Part shown: one piece after another, positions 11,351-21,868 of the stretch
Position numbering within the stretch: position 1 is the stretch's first letter
Layout: every line of letters starts with the position of its first letter
NCBI GenBank assembly: GCA_946122785.1
Contig: CAMGYJ010000005.1
Coordinates: 83,570,547-83,634,546 of the forward strand
DNA from: Linum tenue
Lineage: Eukaryota > Streptophyta > Magnoliopsida > Malpighiales > Linaceae
Reading direction: 5' to 3'
Length of the DNA stretch: 64,000 bases
Position numbers and translations under genes: made by a program
Notes under the pieces: model-generated
What the model was told of the DNA's origin: nothing
Databases searched by the model: none
Seen by the model: only the letters and a program-made list of their open reading frames with translations

Positions 11351-12790
11351 ATGGAAAGCCAGGGGAAGCTCACGAGAAGCTCGTCGTCATTTCTCTGCTC
11401 GTCGCCGACCATTCGATCGTCAATCCACTCCCTCCACAGCCTGTCCTTGATGGCGGAGGAGGACCTCTCCACTCCATTGAGACCGCCGGCGGAGGACGAC
11501 GACGAGAAGGATGATAAAGTGATGAGAGAAGATCGGCGGCGGAAGCCTCACCGGTGCGGGTCTAGCTCCACTACGCAGAGGACCGGTTCGAGCCGATTTA
11601 CGCCAGCTCTTACCATGTTTTCAATCGCCTTCTTCTCTTTCTTCTCCTTCTCGTTTTTCTTCTTCTTCTATTTGAGGAGGGAAGAAATATCTACCTTCGA
11701 GAATTTGCTATTGGGATTGGTTTTCATCGCCGTAACCCTTTTCTTCGCCAACAAGAACAATAGCTTGATTAACCAGAATTTGGCATTTATCAAGCAAATT
11801 TGGGACGACAGTGGAAGGAGATTCAACCTATTCCCTTCCAGAACCAAGGCCAAACAGCAGGTGAAATGGTTCATAGGCGAGCCGGATTTGGAGACTAGCG
11901 CCATGAAAACTCTCAAGGAGAAGAGGGTTATTAGAGAAGGGGTGGAGTTCTACGGGTTAATTAGCATAAATGGTCACAAACCTTTGCACTTAGTACAAAA
12001 CAGTCACAAACCTTTAATTTGTAATCATTTGATAACAAAACTTTTTTACTTAGAACAAAACGGTCACAAATTAAACAGTGTGACCATTTCATACTAGTTC
12101 AAACTTTTGTTACCGTGTCGTTGCAAATAGACTTTTGGTGACCGTTTTGTACAAATTAAGTTCAAAAGTTTGAACGCTCAATCACCATTACAATTCACTC
12201 TAGTTGTATGGTGGTTTTGTTAATGTATGTGAATGATATTATGTTGTTTAGGATGACAATGAGAGAATTCAATGGCTGACAAACGGGTTCCAGACTGCTT
12301 TTTAGTTGAAAAAACTATGTTTACTTTCTTACTTTCTTGGTATCGAAATTGAAAGTTCAACTTAGGGCATTCTTATTCGTCAAAGCAAATATGTCGATGA
12401 ACACATGACCTGACATCTTATATGTCGTTCAAGTGGTTAGTGTCATATACTTAACGAAAAAACTACCCGACCTCAAAACATGACAAACATTTAATTTGTA
12501 ACGATTCGGTAACAAACCTTTGCACTTAAAACAAAACGGTCATAAATTAAATAGAGGTGATCATTTTATACAATTTCAAAGTTTTGTTACCGTATTGTTA
12601 CAAATTAAAGGTTTGTGACCATTTTGTACTAAGTGCAAAGGTTTGTTACCATTTATGCTAATTACCCCTTCTACAGCAATGGCGATTACTACGAGGGCGA
12701 ATTCCATAAGGGAACGTGTACCGGGAGCGGGGTTAACAAAAAACATTCAAGGAAGCCCAACAATGGAATCGGTAGCGACGGTGGTATTAG
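11351..12790 (+). pseudogene. Captured fragment of a plant MORN-repeat protein gene
   Basis: The first part (11351-11953) encodes MESQGKLTRSSSSFLCSSP, a Ser-rich leader, an acidic stretch, hydrophobic segments (FSIAFFSFFSFSFFFFFY and LLLGLVFIAVTLFF) and then REGVEFY. The second part resumes at 12669 with SNGDYYEGEFHKGTCTGSG, a MORN repeat. The two parts join exactly in frame once the inserted element and one copy of TTCTAC are ignored. The layout resembles plant MORN-repeat proteins annotated as SET7/9-like; that assignment is from memory and moderate. Only the N-terminus and first repeat are present. Confidence 0.65.
11954..12668. mobile_element. TIR element inserted in the captured MORN fragment
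   Basis: 715 bp with ends GGGTTAATTAGCATAAATGG and, reverse complemented, GGGGTAATTAGCATAAATGG. Similarity continues inwards for about 100 bp or more (CTTTGCACTTAGTACAAAA). TTCTAC flanks both sides (11948-11953 and 12669-12674), a 6-bp duplication. Inside, near 12330-12410, a + strand reading gives LGIEIESST, stop, GILIRQSKYVDEH. This resembles a Ty1/copia reverse-transcriptase segment, so a retrotransposon fragment appears to have been picked up. The superfamily is unassigned. Confidence 0.65.
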
Positions 12791-13048
12791 AAGAAATTAG
12801 ATATTTATTTATTTTAAAATTTAAAATTTTTAATTTAATTTATTATTTTTAAATTGCCACGTCACACGTTTAACGGTCAACTTTTAGAGTTGACCGCCAC
12901 ATAAGCAAAAGTTAATGGAGTTGGACGGAGAGTGACCAAACGTGAACGGTTTTAGTAAATTAAAGTACCACCATTGGATTTAAATATTTTGAGTGACCAA
13001 ACTTGAACGTTTTTTGTAATCTCAATGACCAATCATGCAATTAACCCT

Positions 13049-13553
13049 GATAAATTGTCACTCATTTGAGTGATAATTAATAGGTCGTTTGGAAGTTGTG
13101 ATTTCAAATGGTGTATTTTGTTGAGATAATTAAGGAGTCAAAGTTTGATAATTAAGAAGTCATTTTGTTGAGATTTTTCCCTATCACTCAAAGTTAACTT
13201 TTGTGGCTTTATAACAAAAATAAAATCTAAACCTCCAAAGAATATATTTGTCTAATACATCAATTGATTCAATACATCAAATAATAATAAATTAGTTGGC
13301 TCAATACATCTTTAAATACCACAATAATTATCACGTAAACCAAAAAATACCACAATAGTTATTACGTAAACCAAATGATGTAAATACACCAAATTATTTT
13401 TCATACATCAATGAATTAAAAGCGCAAGGGAACTGTTCCTCACAAACACAAAATCATTGCTCGCATAACTCTGTAATTAGTGTTCACCGGGGATTATTGT
13501 TGTGCGGTGGATGCATTGTATAATTATCTTTGCCCATTTCCTTTCTTGGTAAC
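13049..13553. other. Intergenic with half of a Tourist-like end
   Basis: AT-rich. A Tourist-type left end (TAGGTCGTTTGGAAGTTGTG) lies near 13081 without a visible partner. The stretch 13490-13553 (GGATGCATTGTATAATTA to TTGGTAAC) has a diverged direct copy at about 15665-15715, on the other side of the following hAT element. Confidence 0.45.
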
Positions 13554-13800
13554 CAATGCAGTCAAAAGCGCGATTCTACCTAGAAGCGGAAAAGGGGTAA
13601 AATCGTAAAACGTAGAATCAAAGCGTAAAAGCGTAAGTTTTTGACGCATACTGAAAAATAACTAAAAATCTATTAAGTAGGACATATGCTATGCAAAATA
13701 TGAATGCACAGAATTTAGATAAGTTAATAAATACATGTGATTCATGTTTAAAGTAGAGCAACTTATAGCATCTTAATAATAAGTTCATAAACATAAATTT

Positions 13801-15249
13801 GGGCTAAATTGCATGTTTGGTCACTCAAATTATACAAATCTTTCACGTTTGCCACCCGAATTACTTTCCTTTCTTATTCGCCACTAACTTTACGAATAGT
13901 TTCACCGTTAGTCACCGGCCGTTACACTCCGTTAAATTTGTCCTACGTGGCAGTCAACTATAAAGTTTGACCGTTAGCTAGATGACGTGGAAAATAAAAC
14001 AAATTTAAAAAAAAAATAATTTTCCACCTCATCATTCCACTTACTTTGACAATATGATTTTTCATATTAATTATTTAATAAACAAAAAAACTTAAAAAAG
14101 AGCCATGTCCGCCAATATCGATTCCCGACCTAGCTTGCCTAAAATCGAGTCGGGATCACTGTCCGGCCTGGCGCTTGAGCTCGTCTACCTCTCCATCATC
14201 TTCTACGACCGCCTTAGTAAAAAAAAAAATCTTCTACCACCGCCACAACAAGGGCCGCAAGAATGTCCTCCTGGGCCTCGTCGGCGAGGTCGTGCACTCC
14301 CAGCACTCCCGCAACGTCATCAATTTGAGGCAAGCTAATAGGATCTTGCCGTATCTTGACATTATTGTTGTAATCAAAACTCTTGCCGCATGCTTCCGAA
14401 CATGGATCCGTCGCCACCGTCGGGGAGGTTGATCTGGTTTGCCATGCTGCCCTGCCGAGACACAATGCCCGAAGTGCTTTGTTCGGTCACCGATAGAGAA
14501 TTGATCGAGCTCCAACGATATGACACCGTTCTTCTCGGCCGACGATCTATACTCTGTTTTTCTTTTAAAAAATTACAAGGGGATGAGATCGGGGTACTGA
14601 TCCGCTTGGCCATCTGGAAACCGGATCGGAAGAAGGATTCAACCTCCACCCGGTTAACCACGTCAAAGAAGGGCAGCTCCGACACTTGCTTCCGCTTGCA
14701 GGAGATCGGCGCGCTCTTCAGTTTCCTCGGCGCTGATGGGCATCTTAGGATCGCTGGGATCTTGAATTCCGCCGATTTTGGTGTCTGGCACTCCTCGTCG
14801 CTGGAATTGACAATCTCCTTCTCCACTGGATTATTCCGATATGAATTATCGTTCAGAACTGCAATGTCGTCTTTGCCGCCGTCGCTGCAAGCCCGGGGAG
14901 TCTTCCGGAGACTGATCCCGACTTGAATTTTGGGCAAGCTGGGCCGGGAATCGAGATCGGCGGACATGGCCCTTTTTTTATTAATAACAATAAATTATAT
15001 AGACAAAGTAAGTAGGATAATGAGGTGGAAAATTATTTTTTTTTTAATTCTTATAATTTCCACGTCATTTAGTTAACGGTCAAACTTTATAGTTGACTGC
15101 CACGTAGGAAAAATTTAACGGAGTGTAACGGCCGGTGACTAACGGTGAAACTATTCGTAAAGTTAGTGGCGAATAAGAAATGAAAGTAATTCGGGTGGCA
15201 AACGTGAAAGATTTGTATAATTTGAGTGACCAAACATGCAATTTAGCCC
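13801..15249. mobile_element. Long-TIR Pack-MULE carrying an SMR (CDK inhibitor) gene segment
   Basis: Arms of about 360 bp start GGGCTAAATTGCATGTTTGG and are mirrored at the right end. The flanks carry ATAAATTT on both sides (13793-13800 and 15250-15257). The inverted arms extend past the usual Mutator TIR into coding sequence: both contain an ATG followed by about 55 bp of the captured gene start. The left interior (about 14165-14340) contains a second GC-rich, protein-like segment (GRKNVLLGLVGEVVHS) that I could not identify. No transposase was seen. Confidence 0.75.
14374..14967 (-). CDS. Captured SIAMESE-related (SMR) CDK-inhibitor-like open frame
   Basis: An uninterrupted 197-codon frame inside the Pack-MULE. 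Its N-terminal half has the features of the plant SMR family of cyclin-dependent kinase inhibitors: MSADLDSRPSLPKI at the start, an acidic EIVNSSDEE, the family motif TPKSAEFKIPAILRCP followed by SAPRKLKSAP, a basic SCKRK, and a C-terminal EVESFFRS. SMR proteins restrain CDKs and promote endoreduplication; that is family knowledge. The reading continues about 90 residues beyond the usual SMR end into unrelated sequence, so the natural stop was lost or a fusion was formed. Whether it is expressed is unknown. It may act only as a source of antisense or small RNA. Confidence 0.6.
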   Translation of the reverse strand: MSADLDSRPSLPKIQVGISLRKTPRACSDGGKDDIAVLNDNSYRNNPVEKEIVNSSDEECQTPKSAEFKIPAILRCPSAPRKLKSAPISCKRKQVSELPFFDVVNRVEVESFFRSGFQMAKRISTPISSPCNFLKEKQSIDRRPRRTVSYRWSSINSLSVTEQSTSGIVSRQGSMANQINLPDGGDGSMFGSMRQEF

Positions 15250-15654
15250 ATAAATTTTAACGATAAGCCACTTTTCCCTCTATGCTAATGAATTTGGGAA
15301 AACCCTAGTTGGTGAATTAGATTACTCTATTGAAGTAGAATGCATCCAAGTACCTAGTATGTATCTTTTAATCTCAAATGTATCATATTGTTAGTGATTT
15401 ACTTTAAAAATATAATTTTTATAATTAATTTCATGAAAAGAATACTCATGTAGCGAACTAAAAGCGTAAAAACGTAAAGCGTTTTGGTGAACTAGAACCG
15501 TAAAACCGTAAGTTTTTAAGTTTTAAAGCCCAATTTAGTCCGATTTTATACACTTAAGTTTTTATATGGAAACGAAAGCGTTTTGGTGACCCAAAAGCGT
15601 AAAATCGTAAGTTTTTAAGTTTTAAAGCGCGATTTTGACTGCATTGTTGGTAAC

Positions 15655-16105
15655 TTTATTTGATGGGGGATTATTATGCGTTGGATGCATTATATAGTTA
15701 GCCCGTTTCTTGGTAACCTTATTATGGGGTAACACATTGTTGAGTTGTGGAAAATGAAACTTTAGAATCTTTGGGGTTTTTCATTCATATTTGGGTTTAA
15801 ATAGGCAAAAGCTTTTCACTACAAGACAATATGTGCAAGTTAGCATTTGGAGACTACAAAGATAAACATTAACTCAAACTAAAGTCTAAACAAACATTGA
15901 CATTAAACTAAATTTGATAATGATGATAACTTCTTCTAAACCTTGTCGATCCACTTTGACATTCATGGTCGTCGGTTTGAGTCTTGACGTCTTTCAATAT
16001 CTCCTGTTACCCCCCCCCCCCAGGGCAAGTGAGTGAGCACAGAACGTGCACACCAAATTTGAAGAGGATACAGTTTTGACTTTGGAATGTTGCTGCACTG
16101 TTGGC
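15655..16105. other. Intergenic, no gene recognised
   Basis: AT-rich. Begins with the diverged copy of 13490-13553 and includes a poly(C) run at about 16011-16021. No coding signal. Confidence 0.45.
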
Positions 16106-16204
16106 TAGGGATGGCAACGAAACCCGAACCCACGGGTACCCACCCGACCCAACCCGGTCAGCGCAGGTAAAATCCGTGTTGACGGGTTTTGGGTCGGGTT
16201 TGGT

Positions 16205-16757
16205 TAGGGATGGCATATATATCCGTAACCGTGGATATCCGCCCGAATCCGGCCTAGTCGGGTAGGGTAAAACCCGAACCCGAAGGACACTTAGTGGGTA
16301 CGGGTAAAACCCGAACCCGAATATTGCGGGTAATGGGTGGGCATGGGTTTCTCACTATCCGACCCGAACCCGCCCGATTATACACATGCATATGTATTTT
16401 GTCTAGAAATAATCATTATTTTTCTCTAACATATTTTATATGTAGCATATAAATATAACATTTTCATGAAATTGTGTTGTTTTAGTTAATTTTCTTCATT
16501 CTTGTGAATTCTTGTCGTATTTTTTCTCTTACTTAATATAAGAATACGTGTGAATGTTAACATATTGGTTGGAGTTATGAAGAGAAATTAATATCCGTGG
16601 ATAACCGTGGATACCCGAAACCCGAACGGGTATGGTCATGGTTTTGATTTTCTACCCGTTTCACATGTGGGTATGGGTATGGGTAAAACCCGAAGTACTT
16701 TGGGTAGGGTAACGGATATGCACTATCCGCCCCCGACCCGACCCATTGCCATCCCTA
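16205..16757. mobile_element. hAT-type MITE nested in the 16106-17991 element
   Basis: Ends TAGGGATGGCATATATATCC and CCCATTGCCATCCCTA; perfect 8-bp duplications GGTTTGGT at 16197-16204 and 16758-16765. 553 bp, non-coding. It has the same type of ends as its host, so one family member jumped into another. Confidence 0.85.
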
Positions 16758-16791
16758 GGTTTGGTATAAACCTGTTCACTATTCACCGGGT

Positions 16792-17428
16792 CAGTGGCGT
16801 AGCCAGGATTTTATGTAAGGTGGGTCCGAATTTTTTTTTATATTGCAAGAAAATTTTGAGTCATTGCAATGCCACATAATGTGTGTTCATATATGGACGA
16901 ACTTGTATTCATATGATATGGATGTAAATATACCTAATAAAATAATAATTCATGATTTTGTCACTCATTAGATACCAAAGAGTGTTTTCATGTAGCTCAT
17001 TGAAAATGTCATTTCAATACTTGCAGTGGAGCCTTAGTTAGCAACAACAATAAGTTACTTCTTTCAACTACCATGATTCGAAAAATAACTCCTAATTCTA
17101 TATAGTTTTAGACAATAGCTAGCCTATATTCACGTCAAAGTATAAATATAATAATCTAGTTGACGTTTAAAACCTGATATATTGAATTTATTATTAGGAT
17201 AAAAAGAATCTAGCGAGACAAAAGAAAGTTTTGACGATATATAATGAATAAACCTGAAATGATTGAACCACGATTAAACCACGTTTTCAATATAGAATAT
17301 CATACCATTGACTTGTCCGATATAACTTTTGGTACGATTTTTAATCCTTATTATTTAAGCGTACATATTTTCTCCCGAACCAAGGTGGGTCCCGGGACCC
17401 ACCTTAGTATGCACTGGCTCCGCCACTG
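16792..17428. mobile_element. Second hAT-type MITE nested in the 16106-17991 element
   Basis: Ends CAGTGGCGTAGCCAGGATTT and GCACTGGCTCCGCCACTG; perfect 8-bp duplications CACCGGGT at 16784-16791 and 17429-17436. 637 bp, non-coding. The CAGTGGCGGAGCCAG type end is common among plant non-autonomous hAT elements and differs from the TAGGGATGGCAA family around it. Confidence 0.85.
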
Positions 17429-17991
17429 CACCGGGTTGGGTTGGGTTTAGGTAAACCCGACCCATGGATACCCGCCCACACCCATATAATTAATTTTCTA
17501 GGTATATTTAATATACTAAACAACTAATCTTATTTATGCTTGTGGAGACATATCTAATTTTTTCTTTCTAATTGTGTAGAATGAAGTTGATGTTATCGAG
17601 TGGAGAGTGAAGAAACTTAATTGAAAGGAAGAAAATTTCAATTAATCATGTTATTTATGGATAATTTGTGATCTGCTTCAATTTTCTTGAGTTTTCTAGA
17701 TTGGTGTTGAACAATTTGTATAGTTAATTTGTGATTTGCTTGAATTTTCTAGAATGGTGTTATATATATATGGATAATTTGTATTGAGAGATTGATATTT
17801 GACTTTAATTTTGATAGGAACTTGTTTTTGTAAATTTTTTACGACAAAAACCCGTGGGTACCCATGAACCCGCGGATACCCAGCGGGTTGGGTTTGAGTT
17901 TTTCAAACCTAGTGGATTTTACCCCAGGTTTTTTTTCACGAATAAACCCATGGGTCTGGGTTTGGCAAAACCCGACCCATTGCCATCCCTA

Positions 17992-18628
17992 CTGTTGGCT
18001 AGCTAACTTCCCTTCAAACTTCAAATGGTGAAGCTGTTGCATCGTGCTAGCTAACTTCCCACACATCTTCTGAAAAGCTGATGCATCTGTGGCTAACTAG
18101 CTATGAAAACTTCTTCTTCTTCAACTGGTGATATCACTCCATCTTGGGCTAGTTGACATCCCATCTTCTTCTTCTTCTTCTTCTTCTTCAACTCCTCAAC
18201 CCCCAACTCAGCTTTGTAGCTTGAGTTTCTCCAAATTAATTCGGATATGCTGTTGCTTTTTCTTGGCTGGCTAGCACTCCTTTCTACTTCATCAACTACT
18301 TAACCACCAACTTCAGCTACATAGCTTCAGTTTCTCCAAATAAGATGGGATATGTTGTTGCTTCTGTTGCTAGCTAGCACTCCGATGATCTTCAAATGAA
18401 ATTGCCACTGCATCATGGCTAATTGGCTGAACTTTCACATCTTCATCTTCTTCTTTTTTTTAGATGGCTCTTCAAACTGGTATGGATATGCTGTTGTAGA
18501 CTTTGCTAACTAGCATTCCATCTAAAATATGGGCCGGATATGCTGCTGCTGATTCTGCTAGCTTAGCTAGCATTCCATCCGAAAAAGAACAGAAATAAGC
18601 AAGGGAGTGCATTGTTGGCTACTTCTCT
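17992..18628. repeat. Degenerate repeat tract and (CTT)n microsatellite
   Basis: Irregular copies of motifs such as GCTAGCTAACTTCC and GGATATGCTGTTGCT recur every 60-100 bp between about 18000 and 18580. A CTTCTT run lies at about 18166-18190. The copies differ in length and spacing, so this is a decayed repeat rather than a clean satellite. No gene was recognised in it. Confidence 0.45.
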
Positions 18629-19186
18629 CTACTTAGACTTGATGAAAAAGACTTTGAACACAACAGGGTGTTCCCTATGCTGCAAAACTTGACTGTTGCC
18701 TTCTCTTTCTTTTGCTGAAACAAGAACCTTTTTTTGTTGCTGCTGAAATTTGCAAGCTTCTTCTTTGTGCTTCTTCTTACTGAGAATCAGCAAGAGACTT
18801 GACACTCTTTGTCTCTTGGACATTTCCTCCAACCACCCCATATATAGTAACAATCTGATCATTTTTCTCATTCTCGATCACAGTCATCTCAACATAAAAA
18901 CAACTCGGACACAATTTTCAGAACTTCCATTTCACTCATGGACAAAATGACATTCACACGAATCAACTCTTTCATGATTCTCAAATATTTTCTCGGCAGC
19001 CTTCATTTGCTCATTCAATCCATCAATTGCAACCTTAGGTTCAAGAATCTCACCTTCAATCTGAATAACCTTTTGACCGTCTGCTTCAGGCTTTAACTGA
19101 AGATGCTGTTGAAGCAACTTCAAGGCAGTCTTCTGCTTTTTGTCCTGTTCTATGAGCTTGGTGGCTTCTTCCTCGTCAAACTCCAT
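18629..19186 (-). CDS. Hypothetical coiled-coil fragment
   Basis: The minus strand has an 84-codon frame from 19186 (MEFDEEEATKLIEQDKKQK, then EILEPKVAIDGLNEQMKAAE). It is rich in Glu, Lys and Leu with a coiled-coil-like pattern. A second short open segment lies at 18871-18629. No splice pair joining them was convincing and I do not recognise a family. It may be a remnant of a host gene or a chance frame. Confidence 0.25.
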
Positions 19187-19356
19187 CTTCGATGGTGGAT
19201 TCTCTCGATTGGGATGTTCTGGTAATTGCGACTATCAGAGAGGGAGACTACTCCAGGCCCGACTTTGTGCATACACGAAGTTGACGCTGGCGGTTGTTCT
19301 TGATGATTTCTATTCTTCCGGCTGCAGATGCTCGACAGTGAGACTTTTGTTTTTGT

Positions 19357-19785
19357 CCGTGTTGTTAAAACCAAGCCGAGCCGGTCAGCCCGACCGGCCG
19401 TCACTTGTTCGTCAAATCGGCTCGGAACAGTTTAAAAACGCTTTGATTTTATGTAGCGGCCGAGGCGGTTCACCCCTCTAGCCAATCGAGCCACTCATCC
19501 AGTTTTTTCCATTCGGCCGTTAAGTTTAATTAAAAAAATTCAGAAAATTGAAAATTGAAAAAAAACAAAAAATGTCGGGCTCTCAAACTAAACCCAAATT
19601 TTCATTTCAACATTTCGAAGGAAATTGACGAGTTCTGATTCAGAAGTGTCTACTCTTTATACTGATGACGTTTATTATGTACCGGTTCTCTAACGATTAT
19701 TAAACCACCTAATACCGGTTGGACCACTAAAATGCGAACCATTCATGTTAATGGGTCATGCTCCGGTTCAGTTCTGACAACATTG
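19357..19785. mobile_element. Degenerate hAT-type MITE
   Basis: Ends CCGTGTTGTTAAAACC and, reverse complemented, CAATGTTGTCAGAAC. The 8-bp flanks GTTTTTGT and GTTTTTGC match at 7 of 8 positions. 429 bp with GGTT/CCGG-rich arms. The 19140-19480 frame that runs into it is not a gene. Confidence 0.55.
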
Positions 19786-20216
19786 GTTTTTGCCATTGAA
19801 CTCCAAACTCTACATTACTATTTCATAACAAGAATAGGTAGCATCTTGAGCTAATTTTCATTTTAGCAACTTTTTCTAGTAAATTTTTTCTTTGTTGCTA
19901 TTTCTATGGTTTAACAGTTAACCTTTCAAGTCAAGCCCTATGTTGATAAATCAATGGTGAATATTGGGAAAAATAAGGCTTGTCGTGTTTCACTGTTTTC
20001 TCAGTACGACCAACTTGATGCAATTTAAAGAGAAATAAATTTTAGGTAATTAAAATTAAGAGGCGAAAATAAAACTCATAGCATCCAATTACAAACCAAA
20101 AGTGTGATAAGCTCCAAATAAAATTAAAAACTCATACGTTAGCAATATAGCCAAATTCTAATATTATGATGTAAAAACTTATGTGCTTTACTATAGTCTC
20201 TTGCACTTTCTTTGCA
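19786..20216. other. Intergenic, 3' flank of the kinase relic
   Basis: AT-rich, no gene recognised; possibly includes the 3' UTR of the minus-strand kinase relic. Confidence 0.45.
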
Positions 20217-21738
20217 CTATCGTGCTTCCATAGTGGTAATTGGCACTCGATTGTTGGAATGAACTAGAGCTCTTGCAGCAGCTTCTGAGTTTGAATCATT
20301 GTATTTGCTTTGGATGATGAATGATGGCTTCCTGGGAGATGGAAGATGTGTTGCATTGCTTAACATGAAAACAACATCAGACATTGCTGGTCTATCTGCT
20401 GATGATTCCTGAACGCATAAAAATCCTATATGAATGCACCTTATCACTATATCCGATGCTCTTCCTTTTCTCCATAAATCCCACACCTATAGAATTCAAA
20501 TATAATTTATGGCTTTAGTAGGATTCAAACTAAATCGAAGAGTACTTACTACCAAGTGCCAAGTTGGTATCATATTTAAAAGACGTTACTTACATGATCA
20601 ATCAAGCTGAAGGATGTGCTTTTTTGGTAGCAGTCGTTGCTTCTCATGCCACTAACTATCTCAAGTATCAGTATCCCAAAGCTGAAAACATCTGATTTCG
20701 TCGAATACACGCCATTCATTGCATATTCGGACGACATGTACCCTCTGCAGGATTTCATCCATAACCACAAAAGCATTAAGTATTTCAAATAGGTTTGCAA
20801 TATTAACTTTCGAATATGAATTTTCTTACTACGTTCCAACAACTCTCATAGTATTGCCCTCCATTTGATCTTCATCGAACAATCTAGCCATCCCAAAGTC
20901 GGAAATTTTGGGGTTCATTGCACCATCAAGTAGAACATTACTGGGCTTTAGATCTCTATGGATGATTTTCAACCTGGAGTCTTGGTGTAGATATAATAGA
21001 CCCCTGGCAATTCTAATAACAATATCAAACCGCATCTTCCAATCCAACAACAAGCCTTTTGTTTTATCTGCATTAAAGAAACAACCAATTTCACTCTACT
21101 TGGTTCACAACATGAAATCAAAGAAATATATTAAGTCAAATTGTTCTAACAATCCAAAATTTTAAACATTGAAGATCCAAATTAACATGAAAAAAAGAGA
21201 AAACTTACCAAAGATGAAGAAATCTAAACTTTTGTTTCGCAAGTACTCATAAACCAACATCTTTTCCGATCAATCGATTCATGGTACAATCCCCATGATA
21301 CATTTTTTAGAACTTTTATTTGACTGCACATGAATGCAACAACCAAATAGCCTTGCTAGATTCTTATGTTGGAGTTTAGACACTAGCCTTACTTCATTCT
21401 TGAACTCTTGCACTCCTTGTCTCGAAGTCTGCGACAATCTTTTCACAGCAACCTCTCTCTTGTCTAGTAGCAAACCCTAGCCATAATTAACAAAGATTTT
21501 AACTTCAATATAAGCTTTCTAAATTTAGGTCACTATTATAGAATTGTACTTTATAGACAAAACCAAAACCGCCTTGTCCAAGCTTGTTTGCCAAAGAAAA
21601 TTTTTCTGTAGCAACAAATATGTCATTTACGTCGAAAATTGGTACAGGAGAATCCTTATTGACATACAAGTTTTCCTTCTCGTTATCATACTCTGTTCCA
21701 AGACTTACAATACGATTGCTTCCTGCATCTTTTTTCAT
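20217..21738 (-). pseudogene. G-type lectin S-receptor-like kinase, kinase domain only, broken
   Basis: Minus-strand exons fit the S-locus receptor kinase pattern: about 21738-21550 (LGQGGFGFVYK, ATP loop), 21476-21209 (EVAVKRLS with the catalytic Lys), 21067-20833 ([10 protein letters not shown] and DFGMARL), 20744-20594 (subdomain VIII to IX) and 20486-20217 (C-terminus to the stop). Splice phases agree throughout. Two defects are visible. After FGCCIH about 60 extra bases with in-frame TGA codons precede KMLVYEYL. The normally conserved MSPEY reads MSSEY. No lectin, S-locus, PAN or membrane segment is found upstream; sequence right of 21760 is repeat. Such kinases normally sit in the plasma membrane and signal in immunity or pollen recognition; this copy is probably non-functional. 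Confidence 0.75.
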
Positions 21739-21868
21739 AAATATTTTTTAAAAAAATACGAGAATATAGAGGACCTTTTCTGGTCATTCATAAAATAAAA
21801 AGAAGGAAAGGACGTTGGCTAACAAGTTGTTCATCCTGCACATATCGTGCTTCCCACATTATTTGCTA

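Larger units (their letters stand above)
10918..13048. mobile_element. Long-TIR Mutator-like element (Pack-MULE) carrying a MORN-gene fragment
   Basis: Inverted arms of about 210-230 bp (10918-11150 and 12840-13048) begin GGGTTAATTGCATG and share TTTGGTCACTC, CTCCGTCCAACTCC and AAAAGTTGACCGTTAAA. Candidate 9-bp flanks AAAAAATTG and GATAAATTG match at 7 of 9 positions. The interior has no transposase but carries GC-richer host-gene sequence (see 11351-12790), which defines a Pack-MULE. A second TIR element is inserted at 11954-12668. Without it and its duplication the element would be about 1.41 kb. Confidence 0.75.
13554..15646. mobile_element. hAT-type element split by a Pack-MULE
   Basis: Ends are CAATGCAGTCAAAAGCGCG and CGCGATTTTGACTGCATTG, flanked by perfect 8-bp duplications TTGGTAAC (13546-13553 and 15647-15654). 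The outer arms are full of AAAGCGTAAAA-type repeats and are non-coding. The Mutator-like element 13801-15249 sits inside. Removing it and one 8-bp duplication leaves about 636 bp. A related element with the same type of ends lies at 28103-28951. Confidence 0.75.
16106..17991. mobile_element. Outer hAT-type element with two later insertions
   Basis: Ends TAGGGATGGCAACG and CATTGCCATCCCTA, with perfect 8-bp duplications CTGTTGGC at 16098-16105 and 17992-17999. The body is built from ACCCGAACCC/GGGTTTGGG-type repeats and is non-coding. Two other hAT-type elements interrupt it at 16205-16757 and 16792-17428. Subtracting both with their duplications leaves about 680 bp, close to the 720 bp of the relative at 36368-37087. 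Confidence 0.85.
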
